Notes: generated by a model from the sequence alone, not told the origin. A DNA stretch of 40,148 bases from an uncultured Lachnospiraceae bacterium (GCA_946626215.1 CAMOUD010000005.1:1-40148); one strand, 5' to 3'. Positions 27,342 to 35,662 are shown, counted from the stretch's first letter. Numbers and translations: made by a program.

Positions 27342-28724
27342 TCAGTGCCTGTCCTTTTCCTCTGCCAGGGTCTCGCCGTGGATCATCTCAAAGCTGACGC
27401 CGGTACGGTTGGGCTGGTCCTCATCGAACTCATAGTCCTTCTGAGGCAGGACAGCGTTGAGAAGAATACCGACCAGGGAGCCGGTAGCCAGACCGGACAG
27501 GCTGATGGTCATGGTGCCGACCGCGAAGGTCAGGGAACCGGAATAGTTGATGCCGATGGACAGGACCAGGATCAGGGCCGCGATCAGGACGTTGCGGCTC
27601 TTGGAGAAGTCCACGCCGGTCTCCACCACGTTCCGAACACCGACCGCGGAGATCATTCCGTAGAGGATCAGGGAAATGCCGCCGACAGTCGCGGAGGGCA
27701 TGACCTCGATGATGGCCGCGAACTTGGGGAAGAAGGAGAAAAGGATGGCCAGGACGGCCGCCAGGCGGATGACCATGGGGTCGAAGACTCTGGTCAGGGT
27801 CAGGACGCCCGTGTTCTCACCATAGGTGGTGTTGGCAGGCGCGCCGAAAAGGGAAGCCAGGGTGGTGGCCAGACCGTCGCCTACCAGGGTCCTGTGAAGG
27901 CCGGGATCCTTGATATAGTTGCGGTCCACGGTGGAGGAAATGGCGGAAATGTCGCCGATGTGCTCCATCATGGTAGCCAGGGAGATCGGAACGATGGTCA
28001 CGATGGCCGTGATCAGGAGACCGGAATCCATGTTTCCGCCGGTGAAGATGGCGAAGACAGTCCTGCTCATGTCCACGGGGAAGCCGAAGATGGGGGCCTG
28101 GGCCACAGGCGCGAAGTCGATGCAGCCGGTCAGGGCAGCGAAGGCGTAGGAGCCCACAACGCCCAGGAGGATGGGGATGATCTTGATCATGCCCTTGCCC
28201 CAGATGTTGCAGACCACCACGATGACAATGGCGATCAGGGCGATGGGCCAGTTGGTCTTGCAGGAGTTGATGGCCGTAGCGGACAGGTTCAGACCGATGG
28301 CGATGATGATGGGGCCGGTGACAACGGGCGGGAAGAACTTCATGACCCGTCTGGCGCCGAAGACCTTGAAGGCCAGGGCCAGGAGCAGGTAGACCATGCC
28401 GGCCACGGCGACGCCGAAGCAGGCGTAGGGCAGGAGTTCCTTTTCCCCGTTGGGGGCTATGGCCGCGTAGCCGGCCAGGAAAGCGAAGGAGGAGCCCAGG
28501 AAAGCAGGGACCTTCTTCTTGGTGATGAAGTGGAAGAGCAGGGTGCCGAGGCCGGCGAAGAGGAGCGTAGTGGAAACGCTCAGTCCGGTCAGGACGGGGA
28601 CCAGGATGGTGGACCCGAACATGGCGAACATGTGCTGGAAGCCCAGGACCAGGACTCTGCCCGCGCCCAGCTCTTTGGCATCATATATGGCCTTTTCTCC
28701 GATGATTACTTTTTCGTCAGACAT
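27342..28724 (-). CDS. uraA: uracil permease (NCS2 family)
   Basis: A 460-aa uracil:proton symporter of the nucleobase-cation symporter 2 family in the inner membrane. FGSTILVPVLTGLSVSTTL near the N-terminus, the substrate-site region TTYGENTGVLTLTRVF (glutamate of the uracil site) and SATVGGISLILYGMISAVGVR all match UraA rather than the xanthine or urate branches. About 14 hydrophobic segments are present. GGGAGGTAG precedes the ATG. It has its own promoter, a leader of about 185 bases with two stem-loops, and a terminator, so it is monocistronic and probably regulated in the leader. No pyrimidine biosynthesis gene is adjacent. Confidence 0.93.
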   Translation of the reverse strand: MSDEKVIIGEKAIYDAKELGAGRVLVLGFQHMFAMFGSTILVPVLTGLSVSTTLLFAGLGTLLFHFITKKKVPAFLGSSFAFLAGYAAIAPNGEKELLPYACFGVAVAGMVYLLLALAFKVFGARRVMKFFPPVVTGPIIIAIGLNLSATAINSCKTNWPIALIAIVIVVVCNIWGKGMIKIIPILLGVVGSYAFAALTGCIDFAPVAQAPIFGFPVDMSRTVFAIFTGGNMDSGLLITAIVTIVPISLATMMEHIGDISAISSTVDRNYIKDPGLHRTLVGDGLATTLASLFGAPANTTYGENTGVLTLTRVFDPMVIRLAAVLAILFSFFPKFAAIIEVMPSATVGGISLILYGMISAVGVRNVVETGVDFSKSRNVLIAALILVLSIGINYSGSLTFAVGTMTISLSGLATGSLVGILLNAVLPQKDYEFDEDQPNRTGVSFEMIHGETLAEEKDRH

Positions 28725-28754
28725 TTCTACCTCCCATGGTGAAACCGGAATGGA

Positions 28755-28780
28755 CCGTCAGCTTTCTTTTCCGCTGCCGG
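28755..28780 (-). promoter_or_regulatory. leader stem-loop B of uraA
   Basis: CCGTCAGC and GCTGCCGG pair over 8 positions with one mismatch around a 10-base A/G-rich loop (as read on the minus strand). It ends about 30 bases before the uraA ATG. Confidence 0.5.
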
Positions 28781-28788
28781 CATAGATA

Positions 28789-28821
28789 AGGCACGTCTGA
28801 GACTGCGGCTCAGACGTGCCT
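28789..28821 (-). promoter_or_regulatory. leader stem-loop A of uraA, 13-bp perfect stem
   Basis: AGGCACGTCTGAG and CTCAGACGTGCCT form a perfect 13-bp stem around a 7-base loop. It sits mid-leader and has no following U-run, so it is not a simple terminator. It could be part of an RNA switch or a protein binding site. Confidence 0.65.
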
Positions 28822-28914
28822 GTATGCGTGTATGCGGGGTTGTCGAATACGAAATCAGACAAAACCGGCCATTCCTTCCTGATGATGATGATTCTGATCA
28901 GTTCCTAATGCAGG

Positions 28915-28943
28915 ATTATATTTCGGCAGGCCGGTTCCGTCAA
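28915..28943 (-). promoter_or_regulatory. strong sigma-A promoter of uraA
   Basis: On the minus strand TTGACG (28938-28943), exactly 17 bases, and a perfect TATAAT (28915-28920). Transcription should start near 28908. The -35 directly follows the U-run of the upstream gene's terminator. Confidence 0.88.
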
Positions 28944-28982
28944 GAAAAAAATCCGCGGATCTTCAGCATGAAATCCGCGGAT
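28944..28982 (-). terminator. terminator made from a duplicated self-complementary 10-mer
   Basis: ATCCGCGGAT occurs at 28951-28960 and 28973-28982 and each copy is its own reverse complement, so the two copies pair as a 10-bp stem with a 12-base loop. On the minus strand TTTTTTTC follows. It ends the transcript of the repeat-containing membrane protein and touches the uraA -35 box. Confidence 0.85.
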
Positions 28983-29000
28983 CTTCAGTCATTTTTCTGC

Positions 29001-29504
29001 TTATTCTTCCCCTGCGGGCTCCTCGGGCAGGATGTCCACGACCTTGCCGGGCTCTTCCGCGAAGGCTTCTCTGGCTTCGGCAGCTGCCTCGGCGGCTTCC
29101 TCAGTCTCAGCTTCCTCGTCAGCGGCAGCGGGTTCTTCAGCGGCCGCGGGCTCCTCGGCGGCTGCGGGCTCTTCGACAGCGGCAGTCTCTTCGGCAGCAG
29201 CGGTCTCTTCAACAGCAGCGGGCTCCTCGGCCTCTTCCTCTTCCGTTCTGGGAGCGATGGCTTCTCTTACCCTGCTGACTGCCTGGACAGTCGTATGCAG
29301 AACAGTAGTATAGGTACGGGCAGCGACCTTCTTCAGGGTATCAGCGGAACCCTCAGCTTCAGCGGTCTCTTCAGACGTCTCGGCGGAAGCCTTCTCGGCA
29401 GCGTCCTCAGCGGCCTTGTCAGACTCTTCGCTTAAGAAATAGGCGGTTGCCGCGGCGATTCCGAGAACGGTGCATCCTACGAACAGCTTGGTCAGTTTTC
29501 CCAT
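29001..29504 (-). CDS. small membrane-anchored Ala/Glu-rich repeat protein, function unknown
   Basis: I do not recognise a family. The start at 29504 (MGKLTKLFVGCTVLG) is chosen because GGAGG lies 8 bases upstream; a longer frame to 29588 has no such site. Of 167 aa, residues 6-23 form one hydrophobic segment preceded by two lysines, so the protein is N-terminally anchored. Residues 93-128 are six uninterrupted hexads of EE[P/T]AA[A/V], flanked by more Ala/Glu-rich sequence, giving a very acidic, probably extended or coiled tail. The segment 56-82 (TLKKVAARTYTTVLH..) could be a short helix. It has its own promoter and terminator. The repeat tract may vary in length between strains. Confidence 0.8.
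   Translation of the reverse strand: MGKLTKLFVGCTVLGIAAATAYFLSEESDKAAEDAAEKASAETSEETAEAEGSADTLKKVAARTYTTVLHTTVQAVSRVREAIAPRTEEEEAEEPAAVEETAAAEETAAVEEPAAAEEPAAAEEPAAADEEAETEEAAEAAAEAREAFAEEPGKVVDILPEEPAGEE
29121..29228. repeat. six tandem 18-bp units encoding the EE[P/T]AA[A/V] hexads
   Basis: Six consecutive 18-base units encode residues 93-128 of the membrane-anchored protein. The units differ mainly at synonymous positions, so selection seems to keep the peptide repeat rather than the DNA. They do not look like a recent slippage expansion. Confidence 0.85.
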
Positions 29505-29638
29505 TGTATGATCCTCCATGAACATGAAACAAACAGACAGCGGACCTGCCGCGGCCTGATCTACCTGTGTCCATTGACCGGCAGACACAGAGCCCAGCCT
29601 GTGGGGCCGGCGGGCAAATTACCAGAACAATCCATGTT

Positions 29639-29667
29639 ATGATACTCTATTTTTCGTGAATTGAAAA
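29639..29667 (-). promoter_or_regulatory. probable promoter of the repeat-containing membrane protein
   Basis: On the minus strand TTTTCA (29662-29667), 17 bases, and TATCAT (29639-29644). The leader to the ATG at 29504 is about 125 bases. It lies close to the divergent TetR promoter. Confidence 0.5.
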
Positions 29668-29729
29668 GATGCCCTGCCCAAAAAAACTCTCCAAAAAAGG
29701 GCCTCCTTTTCCGTCATCTCCTGCCTCGA

Positions 29730-29758
29730 TTGCAAAGAAAACCCGCCCGTGCTAGGAT
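29730..29758 (+). promoter_or_regulatory. probable promoter of the TetR regulator gene
   Basis: TTGCAA (29730-29735), 17 bases, and TAGGAT (29753-29758) with a TGC extension. Transcription should start about 35 bases before the ATG. Confidence 0.6.
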
Positions 29759-29798
29759 ACACATATACCAGATGCACAACAAGGAGCGCATGGGCCCT

Positions 29799-30398
29799 AT
29801 GAACGAAAAATTCTTTGATCTGAAAAAGGAAAAACAGGACCGGATCCTCAACGGATCCCTGAAGATCTTTGCCTGCAACGGCTACCGCCACGCCTCCACG
29901 GATGAGATCGTCGCGGAGGCCGGCATCAGCAAGGGCCTTCTCTTCCACTATTTCGGGAGCAAGCTGGGCCTCTACGGCTTCCTCTATGAATACGCCGTCC
30001 GCTATGTCCTGGTGGAGCTGGGGGCCGCCTCCCGGGGAGCCGAGTCCGACTACTTCCGTCTCCACAGGCTCCTTCTGGATACGGAGCTGGCCATCACCCG
30101 CCAGTTCCCCTACATGCTCCTCTTCCTGGAGCAGGCCGGGGAGGAAACAGACCCTGACGCCTCCGGGGCCATCCAGCCCTGGCTGGGCAAGGCGGAGGAG
30201 GCCGCGGACGCCATCCTGGCCCAGGCAAGAGGGCCTGCCTTCCTGTCCGATGCCGATCTGGCCTGCCTGACCCGGATGCTGGCCTATACCAGGCGGGGCA
30301 TGCTGAGGAGGGCCCTCTCCTCACCAAAGCCCGACCTGGACCTGTGGCGGGAGGAGGTCCTTACCTGCATCCTGGCCCTCTCCCATATGACCCTCTGA
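29799..30398 (+). CDS. TetR/AcrR family transcriptional regulator
   Basis: A 199-aa regulator. The N-terminal helix-turn-helix is clear at residues about 12-48: KQDRILNGSLKIFACNGYRH, then TDEIVAEAGISKGLLFHYF and GSKLGLYGFL. The C-terminal ligand-binding part is helical and not assignable. AAGGAG lies at 29781-29786; the in-frame ATG at 29790 is too close (3 bases) and that at 29799 somewhat far (12), so the start is either of these. It is divergent from the repeat-containing membrane protein, and TetR proteins often control the divergent neighbour, so that gene is the first target to test. The gene ends at a bidirectional terminator. Confidence 0.9.
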   Translation: MNEKFFDLKKEKQDRILNGSLKIFACNGYRHASTDEIVAEAGISKGLLFHYFGSKLGLYGFLYEYAVRYVLVELGAASRGAESDYFRLHRLLLDTELAITRQFPYMLLFLEQAGEETDPDASGAIQPWLGKAEEAADAILAQARGPAFLSDADLACLTRMLAYTRRGMLRRALSSPKPDLDLWREEVLTCILALSHMTL

Positions 30399-30443
30399 GG
30401 CAGCCCCTCTGATCATTATGATTTATATGTCCCCGAATCGATC

Positions 30444-30485
30444 AAGGACCGGAAAGAGAAATCCATGTTTCTCTTTCCGGTCCTT
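30444..30485. terminator. bidirectional terminator between the TetR gene and glnS
   Basis: AAGGACCGGAAAGAGAAA (30444-30461) pairs perfectly over 18 bp with 30468-30485 around a 6-base loop. It lies between convergent genes. U-runs are short on both sides, but stem strength and position support termination in both directions. Confidence 0.8.
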
Positions 30486-30562
30486 ATTCTCTTCTTATCT
30501 GTGAGATCCTGTATGTCTGTCACATCCTGTATGGACCTGTTTTCCCTCTCCGCCGGAATCCA

Positions 30563-32263
30563 TCAGGGCTTGGGGAGCTTGAAGGAGCTCTTGAGTCCCA
30601 CGATCCGGTTGAAGACCGGAGCGCCCTCTCTGGAATCCTTATAGTCCACGCAGAAGTAGCCGTTCCGGACGAACTGGAAGCGGTCAAAGGCCTTTACGTC
30701 CTTCAGGGCAGGCTCCCCCCAGCCCTGGCAGACGGTCAGGGAGTTGGGATTGAGGTTGAGGGACCCGTCCTCATTGTAGACGCCCTTCTCCTCATCGATG
30801 ATGTTCTCATAGAGCCTGGCCGTGATCGGGACCGCCTGGGGGGCATAGACCCAGTGGATGGTCCCCTTGACCCTCTTGCCCTCGAACTTGACAGCGTTCC
30901 TGGTCTCGGGATGATACTCGCAGTGGACGGCCGTGACCCTGCCCTCCTCGTCCTTTTCAAAGCCGGTGCAGGTGACAAAGTAGCCGTACATGAGCCGGAC
31001 TGTGTTTCCGGGATAGAGCCTGTAATACTTGCTGGGCGGGACCTCCATGAAGTCATTCCGCTCGATCCAGAGCTCACGGCCGAAGGGGATCTGCCTCTTG
31101 CCCAGGTCTGGGTTCTCCAGGTTGTTGTCCGCGTCCAGATATTCGACCTGGCCTTCGGGATAGTTGTCGATGATCAGCTTCACCGGATCCAGGACTGCCA
31201 GCATCCGCTTGCAGCCGGTCTTAAGATCATCCCGGATGCAGTATTCCAGATAGGCGTAGTCCACGGAGGAGTTGCTCTTGGAAACGCCGCAGAGCTCCAC
31301 GAACTTGCGGATGGACTCAGGAGTAAAGCCTCTGCGCCTGAGGCCCGAAATGGAGACCAGCCGGGGATCGTCCCAGCCGTCCACGATGCCGTCCTGGACC
31401 ATCTTCTTGATATAGCGCTTGCCGGTGACCACATTGGTCAGATACATCTTGGCGAATTCGATCTGCCGGGGCGGGTTCTCGAAGCCTGCCTCCCGGACCA
31501 CCCAGTCGTAGAGGGGCCTGTGGTCCTCGAACTCCAGGGTGCAGATGGAATGGGTGATGCCCTCGATGGCGTCCTCAATGGGATGGGCATAGTCATACAT
31601 GGGATAGATGCACCACTTGTCCCCCGTATTGTGATGGGTCATGTGGGCCACCCTGTAGAGGATGGGATCTCGCATGTTGATGTTGGGGCTGGCCATGTCG
31701 ATCTTGGCCCGGAGGGTCCTCTCGCCGTCGGCAAAGACGCCGTCCCGCATCTGGCGGAAGAGGGCCAGGTTCTCCTCCGCAGGCCTGTCCCGGTTGGGAT
31801 CGTTCTTTCCGGGCTCGGTCAAAGTGCCCCTGTAGAGCCGCATTTCCTCGGCCGTCAGCTCGGACACATAGGCCAGGCCCCTGCGGATCAGGTCCTCGGC
31901 GATGTCATACATCTGCTGGAAATAATCGGAGGCAAAGAATACCCTGTCTTCAAAATCGGCGCCCAGCCATTCCACATCCTCCCGGATGGAATCGACAAAT
32001 TCCACGTCCTCCTTGGTGGGATTGGTATCGTCGTAGCGGAGATTGAACTTGCCGCCGTATTCCCTGGCCAGGCCGTAGTTGAGCAGGATGGACTTGGCGT
32101 GGCCGATATGGAGATAGCCGTTGGGCTCGGGAGGGAAACGGGTATGGACAGTGGTGTAGACCCCGTCCGCCAGATCCTTGTCGATCAGCTGCTCGATGAA
32201 GTTCCTGCTTTCCCTGGCAGCGCCGGTCTCCTCTGCTGTGTCTGTTCTGATTTCTTCTGCCAT
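30563..32263 (-). CDS. glnS: glutamine--tRNA ligase
   Basis: Charges tRNA-Gln directly with glutamine in the cytosol. The 566-aa class I synthetase has RFPPEPNGYLHIGHAKS with HIGH at residues 52-55, RYDDTNPTKED, and GWDDPRLVSISGLRRRGFTPESIR. Where E. coli has MSKRK as the KMSKS loop this protein reads VTGKRYI. A C-terminal beta-barrel anticodon-binding region follows (FGRELWIERNDF, VRLMYGYFVTC). AAAGGAGG precedes the ATG. Many Firmicutes lack GlnRS and use GatCAB, so its presence suggests the clostridial lineage that acquired glnS. It follows the small PH-like membrane protein gene after 75 bases, which contain a GGGCCC-based hairpin. Confidence 0.95.
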   Translation of the reverse strand: MAEEIRTDTAEETGAARESRNFIEQLIDKDLADGVYTTVHTRFPPEPNGYLHIGHAKSILLNYGLAREYGGKFNLRYDDTNPTKEDVEFVDSIREDVEWLGADFEDRVFFASDYFQQMYDIAEDLIRRGLAYVSELTAEEMRLYRGTLTEPGKNDPNRDRPAEENLALFRQMRDGVFADGERTLRAKIDMASPNINMRDPILYRVAHMTHHNTGDKWCIYPMYDYAHPIEDAIEGITHSICTLEFEDHRPLYDWVVREAGFENPPRQIEFAKMYLTNVVTGKRYIKKMVQDGIVDGWDDPRLVSISGLRRRGFTPESIRKFVELCGVSKSNSSVDYAYLEYCIRDDLKTGCKRMLAVLDPVKLIIDNYPEGQVEYLDADNNLENPDLGKRQIPFGRELWIERNDFMEVPPSKYYRLYPGNTVRLMYGYFVTCTGFEKDEEGRVTAVHCEYHPETRNAVKFEGKRVKGTIHWVYAPQAVPITARLYENIIDEEKGVYNEDGSLNLNPNSLTVCQGWGEPALKDVKAFDRFQFVRNGYFCVDYKDSREGAPVFNRIVGLKSSFKLPKP

Positions 32264-32338
32264 GTTTCCTCCTTTACGCGCCCGGGGACCGGGCCCTCCA
32301 TGGTTCCGGGCCCGTCTCCTCCTACTGCTTCATAGCTT

Positions 32339-32842
32339 TCAGTCCCTGAATACCTTGCGGGGAGCAAAGAACCTGATCTGCTTCAGGATCTCCGCGCCGT
32401 ATTCCTCATCCAGGTCCAGCAGGAGCATCCGGCCTCCGGTCACAAGACCGTAGCGGATGTTCCTGTCCTCCTCCCTTCCGGAGGTATAGTCGATCATTTT
32501 GACCCTCTCCCTGTAGCCGTCCAGCCTGTGGGAGGCAAAAGGAGCGATGATCTCCATGTCATCCAGAGGATAGGACGCGATCTCCTTCCTCTTTTCCTTG
32601 TTGATGATCTTGGCGATCCGGATCTCCTTCTCCACGTAGACATACTCATAGTCCACGTTGATGTCCTGGGTAAAATACCAGATGAGAATGCCGAAGATCA
32701 CGGCGCCCAGGATCAGAAAGAGACTGATCCTGACGGCGAAAAGAATGCACAGAGCCGTGCCCGCGATGGACAGGCCCCTCAGGATCCTGGTAAAAGGGGA
32801 AGTCCTCCGTCCCACAACAACTTCAATACAGCCTGTATCCAT
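32339..32842 (-). CDS. small membrane protein of unknown function
   Basis: A 167-aa protein starting at the ATG at 32842 (MDTGCIEVVVGRR), favoured over the ATG two codons earlier because AAAGGA is then correctly spaced. Two adjacent hydrophobic segments (about residues 20-37 and 39-57) form a membrane hairpin near the N-terminus. The rest is cytosolic and beta-rich (YEYVYVEKEIRIAKI, YPLDDMEIIAPFASHRL, RYGLVTGGRMLLLDLDEEYG), resembling a PH-like domain. I associate it with a Lachnospiraceae family of unknown function (DUF6106 from memory, not checked). It lies between aspartate kinase and glnS on the same strand. Confidence 0.75.
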   Translation of the reverse strand: MDTGCIEVVVGRRTSPFTRILRGLSIAGTALCILFAVRISLFLILGAVIFGILIWYFTQDINVDYEYVYVEKEIRIAKIINKEKRKEIASYPLDDMEIIAPFASHRLDGYRERVKMIDYTSGREEDRNIRYGLVTGGRMLLLDLDEEYGAEILKQIRFFAPRKVFRD

Positions 32843-32924
32843 AGTCATGTCCTTTCCTGTCTGCCGGCGGACCGGCCGGAAAACCCGAGGCGGCGCTTTC
32901 CCTGTCCCTGCGGCAGATCCCTTC

Positions 32925-34247
32925 TCAGATCTGCGTCAGTACAAATATATCATAGATCGCCTTGACTGCGGTCTCGAAATCCTCGTTCTCCACGCCGATG
33001 ATGATGTTGAGCTCGCTGGAGCCCTGGTCGATCATGCGGACATTGACATGGGCGTGGGCCAGGGCGGAGAAGATCCGGCCGGCCGTGCCCCTGGTGGATT
33101 TCATGCCCCGTCCCACGACGGCGATCAGGGCCAGATCGGATTCGATCTCAATGGAGTCCGGACCGGCCATCCGGTGGATGGCGGATACGACCCTCTGCTC
33201 CTTGTCCTTGAACTCGTCCTCATGGACCACGATGGTCATGGTATCGATGCCGGAGGGCATGTGCTCAAAGGAAATCTCGTTCTCCTCAAAGGCCTGGAGG
33301 ACCTTGCGGCCGAAGCCGATCTCCGAGTTCATCATGGCCTTGGAGATCAGGACCGTGCAGAAGCCCTTCTTGCCGGCGATGCCGGTGACCACATAGCCGG
33401 ACTTCTGGCAGGTGGATTCCACGATCCAGGTCCCGTCGTCCTCAGGGGCGTTGGTGTTGCGGATGTTGATGGGGATGCCCTCATGCCGGACCGGGAAGAT
33501 GGCCTCCTCATGGAGGACGGAGGCGCCCATGTAGGACAGCTCCCTCAGCTCCCGGTAGGTGATGGTCTCGATCCGGACCGGATTGGAGACGATCCTGGGA
33601 TCGGCTACCATGAAGCCGGACACGTCGGTCCAGTTCTCATAGACGTCCGCCCGGACGGCGCCCGCCACGATGGAGCCCGTGATGTCGGACCCGCCTCTGG
33701 AGAAGGTCTTGATCCGCCGGTTGAAGCCCTGGCCGTAGAAGCCGGGAATGACGGCCCTGGGGACTCTTTCCAGCCGCCTTCTCATGACGACCGTGGTCTT
33801 TTCCAGGTTCAGGCTCCCGTCCTCATAAAAGAAGATGACCTCCGCCGCGTCGATGAACTCATAGCCCAGGTACCGGGCCATGATCCGTCCGTTCAGGTAC
33901 TCGCCCCGGGAGGCCGCGAAGTCCGCGTCGGGCTCCGTCAGCATCTCCTTTTCGATCTCCTCAAATTCCCTGTCCAGGGTAAAGCCCTTCAGGCCAAGAC
34001 CTGTGATGATGGCGCTGTAGCGGCTCCTGATCTCGTTCAGGGTCTCTGAAAAATCCTTTTTCTCCTCCGCCTCATGGAACATCCGGTAGAGCAGGTCCGT
34101 GACCTTGGTATCCTTCCCGAAGCGCTTGCCGGGCGCGGAAGGGACCACATAGACCCTGGAGGGATCCGCCTGGATGATAGCTGCTGCTTTTTTGAACTGT
34201 TCGGCATCGGCCAGTGAGGAACCGCCGAACTTTACGACCTTTTTCAT
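32925..34247 (-). CDS. aspartate kinase (monofunctional, two ACT domains)
   Basis: Phosphorylates aspartate, the first step to lysine, threonine, methionine and diaminopimelate. The start at 34247 (MKKVVKFGGSSLA) is chosen because AGAGGT lies upstream, giving 440 aa; a longer frame has no site. Kinase motifs are VKFGGSSLA (5-13), VPSAPGKRFGKDTKVTDLL, and SRGGSDITGSIVAGAVRADVYENWTDV (split here for length). The C-terminal third holds tandem ACT domains (ENEISFEHMPSGIDTMTI, LALIAVVGRGMKSTRGTAG), so feedback control by lysine and/or threonine is expected. The length and start resemble the B. subtilis YclM/ThrD class more than LysC. It lies downstream of hom but has its own promoter and leader. 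Confidence 0.95.
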   Translation of the reverse strand: MKKVVKFGGSSLADAEQFKKAAAIIQADPSRVYVVPSAPGKRFGKDTKVTDLLYRMFHEAEEKKDFSETLNEIRSRYSAIITGLGLKGFTLDREFEEIEKEMLTEPDADFAASRGEYLNGRIMARYLGYEFIDAAEVIFFYEDGSLNLEKTTVVMRRRLERVPRAVIPGFYGQGFNRRIKTFSRGGSDITGSIVAGAVRADVYENWTDVSGFMVADPRIVSNPVRIETITYRELRELSYMGASVLHEEAIFPVRHEGIPINIRNTNAPEDDGTWIVESTCQKSGYVVTGIAGKKGFCTVLISKAMMNSEIGFGRKVLQAFEENEISFEHMPSGIDTMTIVVHEDEFKDKEQRVVSAIHRMAGPDSIEIESDLALIAVVGRGMKSTRGTAGRIFSALAHAHVNVRMIDQGSSELNIIIGVENEDFETAVKAIYDIFVLTQI

Positions 34248-34261
34248 TTTTACCTCTTGAA

Positions 34262-34279
34262 GCCGCGCCGGCGCGCGGC
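34262..34279 (-). promoter_or_regulatory. GC-rich stem-loop next to the aspartate kinase ribosome binding site
   Basis: GCCGCGC / GCGCGGC pair as a 7-bp all-GC stem with a 4-base loop, ending a few bases before the AGAGG site. On the minus strand it is preceded by AAAAAA. It could hide or present the ribosome binding site. Confidence 0.5.
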
Positions 34280-34340
34280 GTTTTTTCTCCTGGTGCCTCG
34301 TCCTCTGCCCCGCTCCGGAAGGCAGAAAACGCCACAAAGC

Positions 34341-34366
34341 CAGAGCAGCGGCCTCCCGCTGCTCTG
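34341..34366 (-). promoter_or_regulatory. 11-bp stem-loop in the aspartate kinase leader
   Basis: CAGAGCAGCGG (34341-34351) and CCGCTGCTCTG (34356-34366) pair perfectly around a 4-base loop. Read on the minus strand it lies about 10-35 bases after the predicted transcription start. A weak U-rich stretch follows (GCTTTGTGGCGTTTT), so it may attenuate transcription or end read-through from hom. Confidence 0.6.
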
Positions 34367-34381
34367 ACGTTAGACTTACTC

Positions 34382-34410
34382 AGTATGGACGTATCTGATC
34401 GATTCGTCAA
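34382..34410 (-). promoter_or_regulatory. promoter of aspartate kinase, just after the hom stop
   Basis: On the minus strand TTGACG (34405-34410), exactly 17 bases, and CATACT (34382-34387). The -35 begins within five bases of the hom stop. It gives aspartate kinase a separate transcript with a leader of about 130 bases. Confidence 0.65.
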
Positions 34411-34414
34411 GCGG

Positions 34415-35641
34415 TCATTTGCCCAGATCCAGCAGGCGGATGCAGGCCCTTACGTCCTGGAGACGGCCGATCCGGTCCAGGATCTCCTTTTCCGTCAGCT
34501 CGCCCGTTACGAAGGCGTATTCGTCCTCAGCGGGAGAATCGGACTGGACGGTCTGGGCGGCGTCGCCGAAGGCTGCCCTGGCGGCGTCTGCCGAAGCGGC
34601 TCCGACGCGGACGAAGAACTGGCGGCTCTCCTCGGAGGGATCGGCCAGGGCCAGGGTCTCATCCGACCAGCGGACTTCCACATGGCTGCCCCTGCAGCGG
34701 CAGCATTCCACCACATCGGCGGCCACGGCCGAGGCTGTGGGGAACTTGCCCGCTCCGCGTCCGTAGAACATGAGGTCATCCACGCAGTTGCCGTGAACGA
34801 AAACGGCGTTGAAGACGCCCGTCACGCTGTGAAGGGGATGGTCCTCGGGGACCAGGAAGGGAGCGGTCCTGACAGAGAGGCTCCCGTCCGCGTTCCTGCG
34901 GCTCATGCCCAGGAGCTTGATGGCCATGCGCATATTGCGGGCGTAGCCGAAATCCGCCTTGGTGATCCGGCTGATGCCTTCGCAGGGAATGTCCTCATAG
35001 CGGACAGTCTTTCCGGTCATCAGGGAGGACAGGATGGCGATCTTGCGGCAGGCGTCATGGCCTTCCACGTCGGCCTCGGGATTGCGCTCCGCGTAGCCCT
35101 TCTGCTGGGCCAGGGAGAGGGCGTCCTCAAAGGTCATGTCCTCTTTTTCCATCTTGTCCATGATGTAGTTGGTCGTCCCGTTCAGGATGCCGATGATGGA
35201 GGTGATGTCCTCCTGGATCAGGGCCTCGCTGATGGGCCGAAGCACCGGGATGCCGCCGCCTACGCTGGCCTCAAAGAGGTAGCTGCAGCGATGGGCCCTG
35301 GCCGTCTCGATCAGCTCCGGGCCGTGGGCCGCCACCAGCTCCTTGTTGGAGGTGCAGACGCTGATGCCCTTTTCCAGGGCTTTCCTGGAAAAGGAAAAGG
35401 CCGGCTCTCTTCCTCCCATGGTCTCACAGATCACGGAGATCTCCGGGTCTGCCAGAATGATGTCGAAATCATGGACGACCCTGTCCGCGTAGGGGGAATC
35501 CGGAAAATCCCTGAGATCCAGAATGTATTTGACATGGATCCCCTCCGGGACTCCCTTCAGGATCTGTTCCTGGTTCCTGTCGATCAGTTCCACCACACCG
35601 CTGCCGACGGTGCCGAATCCGAGTACTGCAATTTCTGCCAT
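34415..35641 (-). CDS. hom: homoserine dehydrogenase
   Basis: Reduces aspartate semialdehyde to homoserine with NAD(P)H, leading to threonine and methionine. The 408-aa protein has the nucleotide-binding GFGTVGSGV (8-16), TSNKELVAAHG, FEASVGGGIPVLRPI and the catalytic-site region LNGTTNYIMDKM, then EGHDACRKIAILSSL. The C-terminal region after about 320 is ACT-like (SRQFFVRVGAASADAARAAF), so threonine feedback is likely. It follows pheB after 21 bases, in the same transcript, and precedes aspartate kinase. Confidence 0.96.
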   Translation of the reverse strand: MAEIAVLGFGTVGSGVVELIDRNQEQILKGVPEGIHVKYILDLRDFPDSPYADRVVHDFDIILADPEISVICETMGGREPAFSFSRKALEKGISVCTSNKELVAAHGPELIETARAHRCSYLFEASVGGGIPVLRPISEALIQEDITSIIGILNGTTNYIMDKMEKEDMTFEDALSLAQQKGYAERNPEADVEGHDACRKIAILSSLMTGKTVRYEDIPCEGISRITKADFGYARNMRMAIKLLGMSRRNADGSLSVRTAPFLVPEDHPLHSVTGVFNAVFVHGNCVDDLMFYGRGAGKFPTASAVAADVVECCRCRGSHVEVRWSDETLALADPSEESRQFFVRVGAASADAARAAFGDAAQTVQSDSPAEDEYAFVTGELTEKEILDRIGRLQDVRACIRLLDLGK

Positions 35642-35662
35642 AGCCTGCCTGTTCCTTCCTCT

